NCBI GenBank assembly: GCA_946800325.1
Contig: OX326959.1
Location: 11,996,862-12,060,861, forward strand
Reading direction: 5' to 3'
DNA from: Luzula sylvatica
Lineage: Eukaryota > Streptophyta > Magnoliopsida > Poales > Juncaceae
DNA: 64,000 bases
The notes under the pieces: model-generated
Seen by the model: the letters and a program-made list of their open reading frames with translations, nothing else
Database searches by the model: none
What the model was told of the DNA's origin: nothing
In this document: in pieces, positions 32,612-45,900 of the stretch
Layout of the letters: the number at the start of each line of letters is the position of its first letter
Numbering within the stretch: the stretch's first letter is position 1
Translations under genes and position numbers: made by a program

Positions 32612-33740
32612 TTTCTCCCTGGTGTGCCCTTTTTCCCCTCTCTCCCTCTCCTCTTTTTCTCAGTATATCCCTCGGTCACCAAGACCGTGCCAAGCGATAA
32701 TTACCTCCACGTATTTGTCCTTTGATTCGTTCCTTCCCCTTAATGAGGGAGCATATTGTGGAGGCAGACTGATTACCGTATATTCTCTCTTGGTTATTTT
32801 GTATCAGATTGTTTGTGGCCGATGTGTAGCTGTTTTTTGGACGATGGGTCGCCCCGGTTGGTGGTGCGGCTTGTGTGAGAGCTTGAATTATTGTATCAAC
32901 GGGAGTATCGTCTTCTAGGGTAGGATAGGCTTGTTGGTCGTTATGGAAATCGTAGCTGTGTTGTTGGGGGTGTTGGGGAGGGAACGGCTGGCCATCTTCG
33001 TCGACGATGAATTCCCCCTGACGTTGGATATGGACCGAGATTTTTAAGGACTGGAGGAATCAGGTTCGGCGAGGCTGTAATGACCGAGATTTTTAAGGAT
33101 TTCTTATCTTCACCAGTTATGTTCTCCCTCGATACAGCAATTAACCTCCCGAAAGGTACCACCAATTGTTTGAAGTATTCGTAACTACAGAAATTTAAAG
33201 GGAAAGTTTGTCAAGCTTAGACTTACTCTGGTGAATTGATTAATGGGGAATGTAGCCATTGCTGCCTGCCAAGGGAACGGGATAAGTTGGTGATTATCCA
33301 AAAACCACATTCGGGCAATTTACACAAGCACGTTTCTTCCTCATAAGAAGATATGATGTAATTATGTAGCATTCCTCTATATCTTTTGGTAAACGCTTGC
33401 CTAATAATTTTTTAATCTGGTAGGGGAAGCGGTGCTGACGGTTGGAGAAAAACTGTTGATGAGAGGTTCCTTTCAATAGTCTGATGCTCTTCAATAATAT
33501 TGAAAGTACAAAATTGGAGAGGAAGTTGTTCATCAGGCCAGGGATGATTTAGATCCATAGGGACTGAATGGATGCTCGGACAACATAGTAAGGCTGTGGA
33601 GAGTGAGGAGGCTAGGAGACTGTAGAAGAGAGTAAAAGAGGGTATAAGAAGGTAGAAGAGGGGGAACTATAGGAAAGAAATGAGACGAGAGAGAAGAAAA
33701 GGTTGGAGGAGGAGAAGATAAATCGCCTCTCTCGTCTCAT
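32612..33740 (-). other. Unclassified coding-like remnant and purine-rich tract
   Basis: On the minus strand pieces read like a diverged coding sequence: MDLNHPWPDEQLPLQF (about 33555), EEETCLCKLPECGFW (about 33320), LVVPFGRLIAVSRENITGED (about 33165), and GEFIVDEDGQPFPPQHPQ (about 33015-32965). Frames change between pieces. I do not recognise the family. The pieces lie upstream of the LINE-C start on the same strand and may be a separate element or a gene fragment. From 33570 to 33740 the sequence is purine-rich (gagaag-type) with no gene. Confidence 0.35.
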
Positions 33741-33749
33741 TTCTTTTAA

Positions 33750-33950
33750 AATATATCGAATACTTCTAGACTATGTCTATTATACTTTCATGATATATGT
33801 GCTGTCACAATATATAATTTATAAATATTATTAATTTATTATTTAAATAATTTAATTAATTAATTAATTTTATATAATATAAAATATAAATTTATGAAAA
33901 TAATGATTATATGCCGTGCTTGTGCTTGTATAGTTGTATCCTAATCATTT
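33750..33950. mobile_element. Decayed fragment related to the hAT MITE at 11314
   Basis: The order of phrases cttctaga, ttatgatatttgt-like, aatattattaatttattattt and tatataatataaa followed by tatatgccgtg parallels the AT-rich core of the 11314-11851 MITE. The termini with cgtatccg are mostly lost and no TSD is visible. Confidence 0.45.
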
Positions 33951-34360
33951 CTAAAATTATGGTATTAAAAAAAGATTTACATAATGTAGTTTACTAATAA
34001 CATATATCTGCATTAACTTGAGACCATAGCCCATGTTTCATGAGCCCAACTATAATATGGGCCAACTGGCTAAACATCAGAATTTGCCTCAAATTAGGGG
34101 TACTGTGATATTCAAGCCCAATAAAATCAGAGATGACTTCAAATTCTTCTTCTTCTTCTTCTCTCTTTAAAAGTTCAATAAACCTGACTTTAACTAATAA
34201 ATACACAAAATAATATTTCATTTCACAAATATAAGTACATGTTTCGAATTCGATCTCGGATCTAGAAATTTTTGCTTTTAACTAATAAATACTGAAGACG
34301 ATATGACATTTAGGTCATTAGTTACATGCTACGAGTTTCGGGTTCGTTCGATCCCGAATC
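33951..34360. other. Intergenic DNA, no gene seen
   Basis: AT-rich, no domain in any frame. Two copies of a phrase about cgaattcgatctcggatctaga or gttcgttcgatcccgaatctaga occur near 34240 and 34340. Confidence 0.45.
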
Positions 34361-34837
34361 TAGACAATTTTGATTTTCTTTAGTTAATAAGAGTTAGTAC
34401 TACCAAGGATAAAGCATCAAACTAAATGAAGTATAGTAGTGTGGAGCTTTGACTTGTAATCCTTCACATGTTGCATGGTCCATGTTGGAATACCTGACTA
34501 TACATGTTTTTTGTTGTCATTTCAATTTTCAAAATGTTTTCTTAATTGAATTTGCTAAATAGTAATTCAAGGGTCCGTATTTTGCTGAGAAAAATCTTCC
34601 AAATAAATGATTTTTTTCAATTGAAACATTTTATTTGATGTTCAATTTTTTTTTACTAACAAAAATCTTCCAAAGTTTAAATGATTTTTTTGTCAATTGA
34701 AACCTTTTATTTGGTGTTCAAATTTGTGTGGAAATATGTTTTTAGTATTTAGTTGGATAAAAAATCACAACTTTTGTTATTGACATAAATTATTTGTATT
34801 TCTATGATTTGACAGAATAATTACCCTACAAATACGA

Positions 34838-34871
<34 letters not shown>
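34361..34871 (+). repeat. Direct repeat flanking the FAR1-type element, left copy
   Basis: The stretch from tagacaattttgattttc to the (AT)n at 34843-34870 is repeated almost unchanged at 39035-39545. Only a few differences are visible by eye (gttagtac versus gttggtac, and small changes in T runs). Confidence 0.92.
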
Positions 34872-34873
<2 letters not shown>

Positions 34874-35324
34874 GGATGGTTCCATAGAGTGCTTACTTTG
34901 AGTCCTTATTTAGAGTCCAAATCTGAACCCTTCATCTAATTATGATGGATGGTTGAGATGTAAAAGAAAATTAAACACTCATCAAAACATCCCAGAATTT
35001 CAATCTGCCCGACTTTTCACATTCTCAATTGCCCAATTTGCATCTTTCTTCCTCTACGCACACAATCTAATTATTTTTCCCACTTTGTCTCTTCAAGTTC
35101 CTGGTGGACTCTACCTCATCTCTCCTCTCAATATGAATTCTGGCTAGATTCATCTTCTATGTACTCAGGCTTGTTTCTCTTGCATTTTTTCTGGATTCAG
35201 CTTCTCAGCTTATTTTTCTCTTGTTTCCCTCAACCCTCTCTCTCTCTCTCTCTCTCCCTCTCTCACGCTGAAAATTTGTCGTTGTTGAACTCTTCTTTCT
35301 GTTCGACACTCTCTCCTTGTTCCC

Positions 35325-37734
35325 ATGGCATCCGGTGCTAGCTCCAGCGGCAATTGTGTGGAGCCCGAGGTAAATTCTGATTTGTGTTCATAACAATATT
35401 TTGAGTCTTTTGATTTATTTATTAATTTTATTTTGTTATTTTATTTAGGTAGAACAATGTTGTGATGATGGATCATTGGTTGGCAAGATTTTTGACACCG
35501 TAGAGGAAGCTGAAAGTTGTTATCAAGAATACGGGCGCCAACATGGTTTTTGGATTAGCAAAAAATCTGCGAAAAAGGAATAAATAGGTTGGACATGGTG
35601 ACTCATATTCAATTTGTATGTCATCGACAAGGAATCCATGTGAAGAAGTGCGAAGAGGAAGAGGAAGAAACGGGTGTAAATAAGAAAAGAACGAGAAATA
35701 CATCAACCATGACGTGCAATTGCAAGGCTCAAATGCGCATCAAATACCAACTAGAGACAAACAAATGGAAAGTTACCGTTTTCGATAACAATCATAATCA
35801 TGATTTTGTGAGTCCTAGTAAGAGGAATAAAATGAGGTCTAATAGGCACATGCCCGATCATATCAAAGACTTAACCGAAAAATTTCATAACCAAAATGTA
35901 AAAATTTCCAAAATTCCTTCACTTTTTGATGGCGATGTTATTGGCTTTGATAAGAGGGATTGTTATAATCATTCGAGGAATTTGCGGTTGAGAACATTGC
36001 AACTAGATGGTGAGGATGCACAATCGGTCCTCACGTATTTTGTGGACAAAGTTACATCCGATCCGCAATTTTTTTATGCAATTCAAATGGATGAAAGTGA
36101 TAGGGCTGTGAATTTTTTTTGGGTGGACGGGCGATCTCGTGCGTCTTATTGTTATTTCGGGGATGTCGTTGTATTTGATACGACGTATCGAACGAACAAG
36201 TACAAAATGCCATTTGCGCCTTTTACCGGAGTAAACCACCATATGCAATCGATTCAATTTGGATGTGCATTGATGCAAGATGAGACCGAAGTTTCGTTTA
36301 AATGGTTATTCGAAACTTGGCTTAAAGCAATGGGAGGGCGTGCTCCAAACGCGATACTCACCGATCAAGACTTGGCAATGAAACGAGCGATTGCCGAAGT
36401 CTTTCCGAACACCCGCCACCGATTATGCATATGGCATAATAAAAAGAAATTCGTTGAGAAATTGGGGCAAGTTTATTACAAGAAATCTAATTTTAAGAAG
36501 GAGCTCAAAAGGTGTATTTGGTCAACTTACAAGAGAGAAGATTTCGAGGACAGTTGGATTAGATTAATGAAGGCTTTCGGGTTAGAAAATAATGATTGGC
36601 TTCAACAATTATACAATATCCGTGAATCATGGGTACCCGTTTATAACCGTAGCACATTCTTTTGCCGGTATGAATACTACCGGACGTAGTGAAGGAATGA
36701 ATTCGTTTTTCAATGATTTTGTTAATCCGAAAACAAATCTCAAAGAATTCGTTCTTAGCTATGAAGAAGCCTTGAAGAGGATTGTGAACCGAGAAATTGA
36801 GGAAGACTATGAATCGGAGGATAAGTTTCGAATGGTGGACAATGGTGAATTCTTGTTGAAGCATGCAGCAAATGTGTACACAAGAAATGTTTTCGCTAAA
36901 TTTAAGGCGGAACTAAAAGATGCTTTGATGTTCAAAGTCGAGGAGATGACAAGTGAAGATGGATGTCAATTATATGTTCTGAAATCAAAGATTTTTGAAT
37001 CTGAAAAATTTACTGTATCGTTTAATTTGGAATCTGGAGAAGCCAAGTGCGATTGCCAAAATTTCGAGTTTGTTGGACTACTTTGCAAACACGTGTTGAA
37101 AGTATTTCTTCATAAAGATATCGATTCGATACCCGAGCATTTCATAATTCCACGATGGAGGAAAAAGGCTAACATATTTCGCAAAAATTTCAAAGGTTCG
37201 ATTGAAGATAATGGAACCGAAGAAGCCAAAAAACTAAGAATTACCCGACATTCTGAGCAAGTTAAGGAGTTAATTTATTTGGCCGCTGATTCTCTTGAGC
37301 GTTCTCGAGTTTATACCAAATATATCGATGATTTGCGTGGGATATTAGTGAGTATTCCCGCAGATAAGGCTCCGAATATCAAGCAAGAATATATTCTTCA
37401 ATCATCTGAAACTTTGATCTCCGACCCGAACATTTCACATACTAAAGGTAGAAAAAAAGATGGAGTTGCGCAATCGGGAAGATTTAAGAGTGGTCTTGAA
37501 TTGGCAACAAGTAAGAAAAAGCGACATTGTAAATGTTGTAAAAAACTTGTATTCCACGACAAAAGAACTTGTCCCGAGAATCCGACAAGTAAAAATTATA
37601 AAGGTTAATTTTACATCTTTTCTATTTGTGTCATTTTAAAATGTTCAAAATTTATTTAGTTTTTTTTTTTTGGTTTTATTATAGGTGCAATGGAACTATC
37701 TAACTCTCAAAGTGATGAGGAGGAGGAGAATTAG
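35325..37734 (+). pseudogene. FAR1-like MULE transposase, two frameshifts
   Basis: Three exons are visible: 35325-35369 (MASGASSSGNCVEPE), 35449-37603 and 37685-37734 (ending DEEEEN), with GT/AG introns. Domains in order are a FAR1 DNA-binding (WRKY-GCM1-like) segment with CHRQGIHVKKC, CNCKAQMRI and FDNNHNHDF; the MULE DDE transposase with FDTTYRTNKYKMPFAPF (Asp), ILTDQDLAMKRAI (Asp) and GRSEGMNSFFNDF (Glu); a SWIM zinc finger CDCQNFEFVGLLCKHVLKV; and a C-terminal CxxC block HCKCCKKLVFHDKRTC. One base is out of frame in the A run near 35577, and one extra T lies near 36661-36664. Otherwise it is open for about 750 codons. Domesticated FAR1/FHY3 proteins share this architecture, but the terminal repeats show this is a transposon copy. 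Confidence 0.88.
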
Positions 37735-38796
37735 AATTTTATCTCATTTTTAAGGTTTTGTGCGTTTTTGTTCAAAAAAAAATATGTTAATGTCATGGTG
37801 TTTGATGATCAAATTGAGCAATTTAATTTGCCTATTTTTGTTGATTTATTGTTAAGCTATTAAAGGATATTTGATGAAATATATGTGTAGTTTTTAGTTC
37901 TTAAAAATGTGTACCGAGTTCCTGAAATTTATTTCCAGTTTTTGAATGGTACAAATTTATCTTCGACATCTTTACAAAAATTCATTCAAAAAAAATTCGA
38001 CATGAATCATTTATTTTCAACAAAACCCAACAATTACAAAGTACTCAAAACCTCAAACAAGTGTAAATTTTTTCTAAACCAAATCACTCACAAGTTCGCA
38101 ATGCAACCTCTACATTTTCAACAAAATCCAACAATTACGGTACAGAAATAGACAGGTTTCCGAATGCATCTCAAACATCATCCAAATTCACATGTATACT
38201 CTTCCAAAATCTCATAACAACGAAGTCACTAAAGACATGAGCGATCGTCGAGGTCAGGCGTCGCGTGCGAGAGACAAACAAGAGTTTGTGAGGTTGCCCT
38301 TCGAAAACCTAAAAGAAGTAATACAATGGAAAATTAATTTCATGACAAATCAATCAAAACAACAAATTAATATATAATTACCCCCCACACATAAAACAAC
38401 CAATTAATTACATACAGCATGGATAACCCCTTAATTATTGGGAACATTTCCTCAATTAACTAACAATACTTGATTTATCCCAACCCATCCAATTATTTAC
38501 AAAATTAAGTCAGTGTTGTACCTGTTGTTCGAGAGAAAGAGCGATTACGTGCTACAGCTAAAGTCGTGCTAGAGTGAGAGGAGCGGTCGTGCCTGCTGTT
38601 AGTATTCAATCAGTCTTGTGCCAGAGTCAGAGATATGCTCTGACGAAGAGAGAGGAAGAGGGAGAGAGAGGATCGGTCGCACGAGAGCGAAAAGACTGGC
38701 GCTCGATCGTCTTCTGGGAAGTCCGTCGAACTGAGAGAGAGGTCGTGGCAGTAGGAGCCAGGAGTAAAGATTTAATGGTTGAGGAGCCTTCCGTCA

Positions 38797-38834
<38 letters not shown>

Positions 38835-38900
38835 TGCACGAGAGATGTGGGGTTAGGGAGAGAAAATATTTGGGGCACAAGCTTTTTTAATGTTGGGCAT
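37735..38900. other. Non-coding 3' part of the MULE
   Basis: No domain in any frame. It is AT-rich to about 38520, then a purine-rich stretch ends in a (GA)n tract at 38801-38832 before the right terminal repeat. Short frames of 60-80 codons are not supported. Confidence 0.5.
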
Positions 38901-39034
38901 CATTTATCACATTCTAAATCTCAACCGTCCGTTCAAATTAGATGAAGGGTTCAGATTTGGACTCTAAATAAGGACTCAAAGTAAGCCCTCTATGCAACAG
39001 ATTTGGACTCTAAATCTCAACCGTCCGTTCAAAT

Positions 39035-39615
<581 letters not shown>

Positions 39616-39772
39616 ATTTCTATGATTTGACATAATAATTATCTTAAAAATACAAAATATTAATATCATGAAATATGTTATATATCTCTAAAGTAAATGT
39701 TCCAAATTAAAAAAATTGCTAGTTCATAATTTGATAAAAAAATCCAATCATGCTTTAAAAAAATTATTATTA

Positions 39773-41680
39773 TTTTTTTTTGAGTGAGCAACGAATTACG
39801 TTGCCCGAATTTTATATTAATAGTATTAAAACGGCACTGTACAAGTGGAAGTTACTACCTAAGCCCTACTCATCATTCCCAAATGGCATAGTTTAGCCTA
39901 TCTACATCACCTCGGACCATTCTTTTGTTGCATCACCTCGAACCATCCTTGTGCGTCCAGGAGTATCTTGTTTAGGGTGCAGGTAGCAGACCATCTCTTG
40001 TTTGCAAATATTGCATTGTTTCTTCTTTTCCAAATGTTCCAGACCCCCGCCATGAAGAGTTTATCCCATCCGCTTTTTGTTTGGTTCGATCTTTGTGTCC
40101 TATTGTTTAGCCACATTTGGGTGAGCGTTTGGCTGGGGGATATTTTAACTCCTAGACGATTTGCTAGTTTGGTCCAGATATCCTTGGCGAAGGGGCATTC
40201 AATGAATAGGTGTTGGGAAGTCTCTTCACGATTTTGAGAGCAATTTGGGCAAGTTTTCTGGTTTGGCCATCCACGTTTGGTTAGGTTATCTGCAGTCAAG
40301 AGCCTCTGGTTAAAAGCTAGCCAGGCGAAGAATTTAATTTTGTTTGGAATTTTTACTTTCCACAAAATATTATTCCATTTTATAATAACGCCTGGGTTTC
40401 TCCAGATGGCGTAGGCCGAGGCGGCTGAAAATTGTCCGTTTTGGTTCCACTTCCATGATGGATTAGAGGGATCCCCCTGGAGCGATGCATTGTAGAATGG
40501 TAAGATCTTTACCAGGTCTTTAATAAAGTATGATGAGAACTTACTTGGGATTGTTGCCAAGTCTTTAGGATTATCCTTTTGATAGATCTCTCGTATCGTG
40601 GAAGCCCAAAGTCCCTCTGGCTCTTTTTGGAGGTTCCATTGCCATTTTAGAAGCAATGAGGAGTTTTGGGTTTCAAGATGGGTCAGACCCAGTCCCCCAT
40701 TTTCTTTCGGGAGAGTGACTTTCTTCCAATTGATCAGACAATGTCCGCCTAAGCATGAGTCATCACCTCTCCAGAGGAAGTTCCTTGTTACTTTATCTAT
40801 TTTTTGAATGATCCACTTAGGCAAAGTCATTGCTTGCATATAATGTAGGGGTAGCGCGTTTAGGACCGCTTTTGCCAGTGTCAAACGGCCCCCAAGTGAG
40901 AGAAGCTTACCCTTCCATCCCGAGAGTCTTTGTTGTACCCTTTGGAGAAGAGGTTGGAAGATGATTCTTTTCGGCTTTCAGACCGAGAGTGGGAGTCCCA
41001 AGTAAGTGACTGGTAGGCTTGTTTTTTGGCACCCGAGTGATGATTGTATCAACTCGTGGTATGCCTCCGGGATCGCTATGGGAACAAAGCTCGATTTATT
41101 CCAATTTATTTGGAGGCCTGAGATTGAGGAGAAGAGTTTTAGTGCCGTTGATAGAATTTTCATGGATTTAGGCGACGCTTCCATGAAAATCAATGTATCG
41201 TCCGCGAATTGTAGTGTTGTAGGGGCTCTTGTGAACGATGTGTTAAAAAGGATATTGAGTCTCTGGAGGATAACTTGGATGGAATCGACCACCAAATTAA
41301 AAAGTAGGGGAGATAGGGGATCGCCCTGGCGTAATCCTTTTTTGTGCTCGAAAGTATTTCCTTCTTGACCGTTTAGGCGAATCGATGAAGAGGAGGATTG
41401 GAGTATAGAAAAAATCCACGTAGTCCATTTGGTTGGGAATTCTCGTGCGGTAAGGATACCGTGGAGGTAATCCCAAGATATGTTATCGAACGCCTTGGTA
41501 AAATCTAGTTTAATCATCACGGTGGGGACTTTCCTCTTGTGGTAATTGGAAAGTATTTCGCGAGCCACCAAATAAGTTTCAATTATTGACCTTTTTTTAA
41601 TAAATGCCGATTGTTTTTGGTTAATGAGGGACGGTAGAAAGGGTTGGAGCCTTGTCGCTAGCATTTTGGAAATTAAAAAA
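39773..41680 (-). mobile_element. LINE-B, 5' truncated
   Basis: A minus-strand LINE with a short poly-T at 39773-39781. It starts abruptly inside the RT at about 41680. Both ends are flanked by taaaaaaattattattatt-like sequence (about 39755-39772 and 41682-41700), a plausible TSD although low in complexity. This is the normal outcome of target-primed reverse transcription that stops early. Confidence 0.82.
39907..41664 (-). pseudogene. LINE-B ORF2: RT and zf-RVT, one stop
   Basis: RT motifs are clear: QSAFIKKRSIIETYLVAREI, MIKLDFTKAFDNISWDYL, GLRQGDPLSPLLFNLVVDSI, LQFADDTLIFMEA and SLGCQKTSLPVTYLGLPL. An in-frame TGA at about 40978, after PLSV, is the only break; the frame then continues through WKGKLLSLGGRLTLAKAVLN, SWKWNQNGQFSAASAYAIW, and a zf-RVT block CPNCSQNREETSQHLFIEC. 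It ends at 39907 (QKNGPR). No RNase H follows, so this is a different L1 family from LINE-A. Confidence 0.9.
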
Positions 41681-41700
41681 AAAAAAAAATTATTATTATT

Positions 41701-42945
41701 ATTAAAATTAAGTTATCGTATGAAAATAAAACGCCAAAGCAAAGCGAGGATACCCTAGTTAGGGTTTAAGTATGAATTCGAAATGCGTCGGCTAAGCGAA
41801 GGTGTTGGAGACAGACAATATAAACATCAATATAACAATTAATTTTTTATCATTAAGAACGATGATGTACTAAATTATCATCTCTATCGATAACGATGAT
41901 TCTTCGTAACTCATCTTTGATCAATAAAAATTAAATCATGCGGGAACAGGGGTAAATCTGAATAGAGGCCGGGAGGAGGCCACGACCCCTCCAAAATTTT
42001 CAAAAATCTGTGTATTGATGTAATGGTTAAATATATTTTATCATTATTATAGTGTAAATTTTTATATTTAACCCCTCCAACAAAAAATATAGTGTTATTT
42101 AGTGAGTGGTCCTCCTAAATATTATCGTCAAGATTCATCATTGTGCGGAAACTCCTTGTATTTATTCAAAAAAAATTGAGGCCCCATAAATTAGGGTTTA
42201 CTTATACTCAAGCCCAATTAAGGCCCAATACATTTCTACCATTAAGCCCATCGTCCATATACAGTAATATTAAACGCCATTGCTTCTTCCTCTTTACCTT
42301 GTCCAAACTTCTGCCTTCTTTATTTTTCTCTAGGGGCAGTCGCACCAGACAGGGATAATCACAGCGCCCCCTTTCTCTCTCTTCTCTCTCTCCTCTAAAG
42401 AGAGCTTGATTTCCACTTTCCACTTCACTCGGACTTCATAGAAATCGAGTTTCTTAGTGTACCTCTCCTCTTTCAATCTTCAATTTGGTAATTAGATTAG
42501 ATTAGACGCTAATTTTTATTCACTCTTAAAATTTATAGATTATTTTTTATATTTGTTGTAGTCTTATTGTTTGTCATAGCAGTAATCGGGATCTGGGTTC
42601 TTCTCAAAATCCAATAATTTCAATTTGAGGCCTGCAATTTTGCTTATTTTCTGCAAATTGCAGTTGCTTTTTTTGGTCCGTCAGTGCAAATTAGGAAACC
42701 TTCCGCCTATTCATCTTTTTCTTATCATACTCGTTTTTTCTAATTTTGGCCCTTAAAATTAAAGCCAGACGATACAATCCCTTTTCTTCTTTCCCAAAAT
42801 TTCACAATTTGTCTCGTACGAATTTTCTAACCACCGTTTATATTCCTTTCAGACCGAGATTTTTCATCTTGGTCCTTCCAATTCTCTTCAATATCTCCCA
42901 AATCCACGAATTTATCCATAGACAAAACCTTCATTGTTCATATTA
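41701..42945. other. Upstream region of the UBP gene
   Basis: AT-rich sequence followed by a CT-rich stretch near 42280-42420. I infer a promoter and 5' UTR here. A leader intron is possible: a cttcaatttg|gtaattag donor lies near 42487. No other gene is seen. Confidence 0.45.
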
Positions 42946-45900
42946 ATGGGGAAGAAGATGAAACCAAAGGGTAAAAACCCACGAAAGCCTCAACCTCGTT
43001 CCCGGGTTTCGGATCCAATCCCTAATTCGTCAGATCCAAAACCCAATTCTTCTGAATCGGGAGAAGAAACCAACGAAACCTCCAATTGCAAGCACTACAC
43101 GAAAGGAGATTCTCACCTCAACAAAATCCTCCTGTCGATCCTCTCCTCCTCAGGCGAACTCTCCTCCTGCGATCATTGCCGTGACGAACCCTCACATGCG
43201 AATAACAAGAAAGGAGGGGCCAAAAAGAAAAACAACAAGAAAGGTGGCGAGTCCAAATCGAACCCGGAACCAATATGGGTTTGTTTGGATTGTGGGAGGA
43301 GTTTTTGCGGCGGCGCGGTTAACGAGGCGGTACCTTATGGACATTCTAGAAGGCACGCAAAACAAGAGAGGCATAATTGGGCTATCGGTACCGATAGTGT
43401 TGGTACGGCTTGGTGCTTTCTCTGCGATTCTGAAGTCCCAATCGAAATGCCCTCAATCGAGGTTCGTTATTGATTTTTTCTTTTTCATCAATGTCCCCAA
43501 TTTTGAATTGAATTTTGTTCTTTTTTTTTTGACAAAACAGGAAACAGAAAGCAAAGCAGCAAAATCGGCTTCTTCGCCAGAGCCAGATTACAGAATCTCA
43601 AAAACGGAATCCAAATCCGAGTCCAAACCAGAACCAGCTTTCCAAATCAGGGATCATCACATAGTTCGCGGCCTCTCCAATCTCGGCAACACTTGCTTCT
43701 TCAACTCGGTTTTACAAAACCTCCTCGCTCTAAAACCCCTTCGCAAAACTCTCTTCCCGCCCCAAAATCCTAACCCTAAACCTAATTCCCCCACCTCCAC
43801 CTCCACCTCCACCTCCACCTCCACCTCTAGGGTTTCCGTAACGGGTCCCTTAACAATGTCGTTGAAAAAAGTATTCATCGAAACGAGCTTAGGAGACGAA
43901 TTTCATAAAGGCACGATAAGCCCCAAGAATTTATTTGGTAACATTTGTGTAAAGGCTCCTCAATTCCGCGGATTCAACCAACAGGACAGCCATGAGCTGT
44001 TGCGGTGCCTTCTAGATGGTCTCCATGCCGAGGAAACATCTGCACGGAAATCAAAGCAGGAGGGTTCTGACAAGACTGACAAGAGCATGAGTTTGGTGGA
44101 CTCACTTTTCGGCGGTTTGTTGTCCAGTACCGTCTCTTGCATGGTCTGTGGGCATACTTCTTTGGTACACGAGCCATTTTTGGACTTGTCCTTGCCCGTA
44201 CCGGCCAAAAAGACGAATAATAATAACGGTAAGAAAAGCGGTACGAGTAATACTAATATTAGACCTAGCATCCTGAGGGGGAGAGGTAGCAGGGCGCAAC
44301 GGATCAAAGGAACGAGATCCTCTCCAGTTGAGGAAAAACTGGAGGCATCCAGTTCGAAGGAAGGGGAGAAGGCGACCTGCACGGTTTCCGAAGCAGATGG
44401 CAGTTCGAAAGATGAGACCGTGAGTGCGGGCAATGCCGGTACGAATGGATTGGAGAGCACGGATGTTAAAGTGGGTACGGGTACGAATGGATTGGAGAGC
44501 ACGGATGTTAAAGCGGGTATGGGTACGAATGGACCGGAGAGCACGAATCTCAAAGCAGAGAGCGCAGTTCTCGAGGCGGACGAGTTTTCCTCGTCTTGGA
44601 TGGATTATGTCGATGCAGAAGATTCCGAAATGGATTCGGTTAAACTGGAGGGTGCGGTTTCAGAGACTGATTTGGTCGGACTGGAGAGCACGGTTTCCGA
44701 GGCACGTAACGATGTGGAATTATTGGGCAGGGCTAATCTTAAAGAGAAAAAGGTACAAGATAACCATGTAGTGAAGGAAATAGACTGCACGGATTTCGAT
44801 GCACTTGAAAACCACGACATTTCTTCAGAGAAACCGAATAGCACAGTTCTTAAAGCAAAGGAGGTCCTTGTTAACTCGTTAAATGCCGTCTCTGACGGAT
44901 CTGATGGCACGGATCGCAAAGCAAAGGTAGACGAAGTTCTCACTACAACTATTCAGAATGAACTTGAGAGCATGATTTCTGAGGAGAACATTGCAAAACT
45001 GGAGAGCACGGTCATCGATGACGAGTCTTGGTTAATGGACGATGACTGGTCTGGTTCAAAACCCGAATCCAATCCCGACCCATTATCAGAGATTAATTCC
45101 ATAGAAACATTGGCAAACGACATGGGTTTCTCTCCACTAATGGGTCCAAGTCCAAACCCAAACCCGATAAGTCCACCAAAAGAAGAGGACGAGACAGATT
45201 TCGCCGCCGAACCATTATCAGAGATTAATTCCATAGAAACATTGGCAAGCGATATGGATTTCTCTCCGCCAATGGGTCCATGTCCAAACCCAAACCCAAA
45301 CCCAAACCCGATAAGTCCACCAAAAGAAGAGGACGAAACAGATTTCGCCGGGTTTGGCGGCATGTTCGACTTGCCCGACGAAGAAGAAGCGAGTTACGGA
45401 CCCGTTAACAAACCGAGCACGAAAGCAGAAGAAGAGGAGGACGATTCCATCTTCTGGGGAATCAACATGAACTCTCTTAACGGGTTCGGATCCGTCTTGC
45501 AAGAAGTGGACGATACCGATAACCCGGTATCGATAACGAGCTGTCTTTCCTTATTCACCAAACCCGAGGTCTTGTCGGGCGAGCACGCTTGGCATTGCGA
45601 GAAGTGCTCCGAATTGCAGGGCGGTGCAATTGAAGGAATTGCAGAGGAGAAGAAAGAGAAAAAGAAGGTCATGCGAGACGCGGTGAAGAGATTCTTGATC
45701 AATAAGGGCCCGCAAATCTTGACCGTTCATCTGAAGAGATTCAGTCAGGATCATAGAGGAAGATTGAGTAAACTCAGAGGCCACGTTAATTTCGAGGAGA
45801 TTCTTGATATTAAACCTTTTTTCGGTCCTAGGTATTTATTTATTTATATTTTTTTTCATATTTTTTTTGTAATTTAGATTTAATATATATTTTTTTTGGG

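Larger units (their letters stand above)
34872..39000 (+). mobile_element. FAR1/Jittery-type Mutator-like element
   Basis: The terminal inverted repeats span about 34880-34950 and 38915-38995. They share the blocks gcttactttgagtcc, ttatttagagtccaaatc, tgaacccttcatctaatt and ggttgagat. The ends themselves are a little diverged (ccatagagtgc versus gcatagagggc). Between them lies a transposase gene with FAR1-family domains. No clear 9-bp TSD was found because the left end abuts an AT microsatellite. The interior near both ends has CT or GA microsatellites (35236-35270 and 38801-38832). Confidence 0.85.

Noticed and set aside
43960..44553. A 197-codon minus-strand gene
   Set aside because: It is an antisense shadow of the UBP acidic insert.
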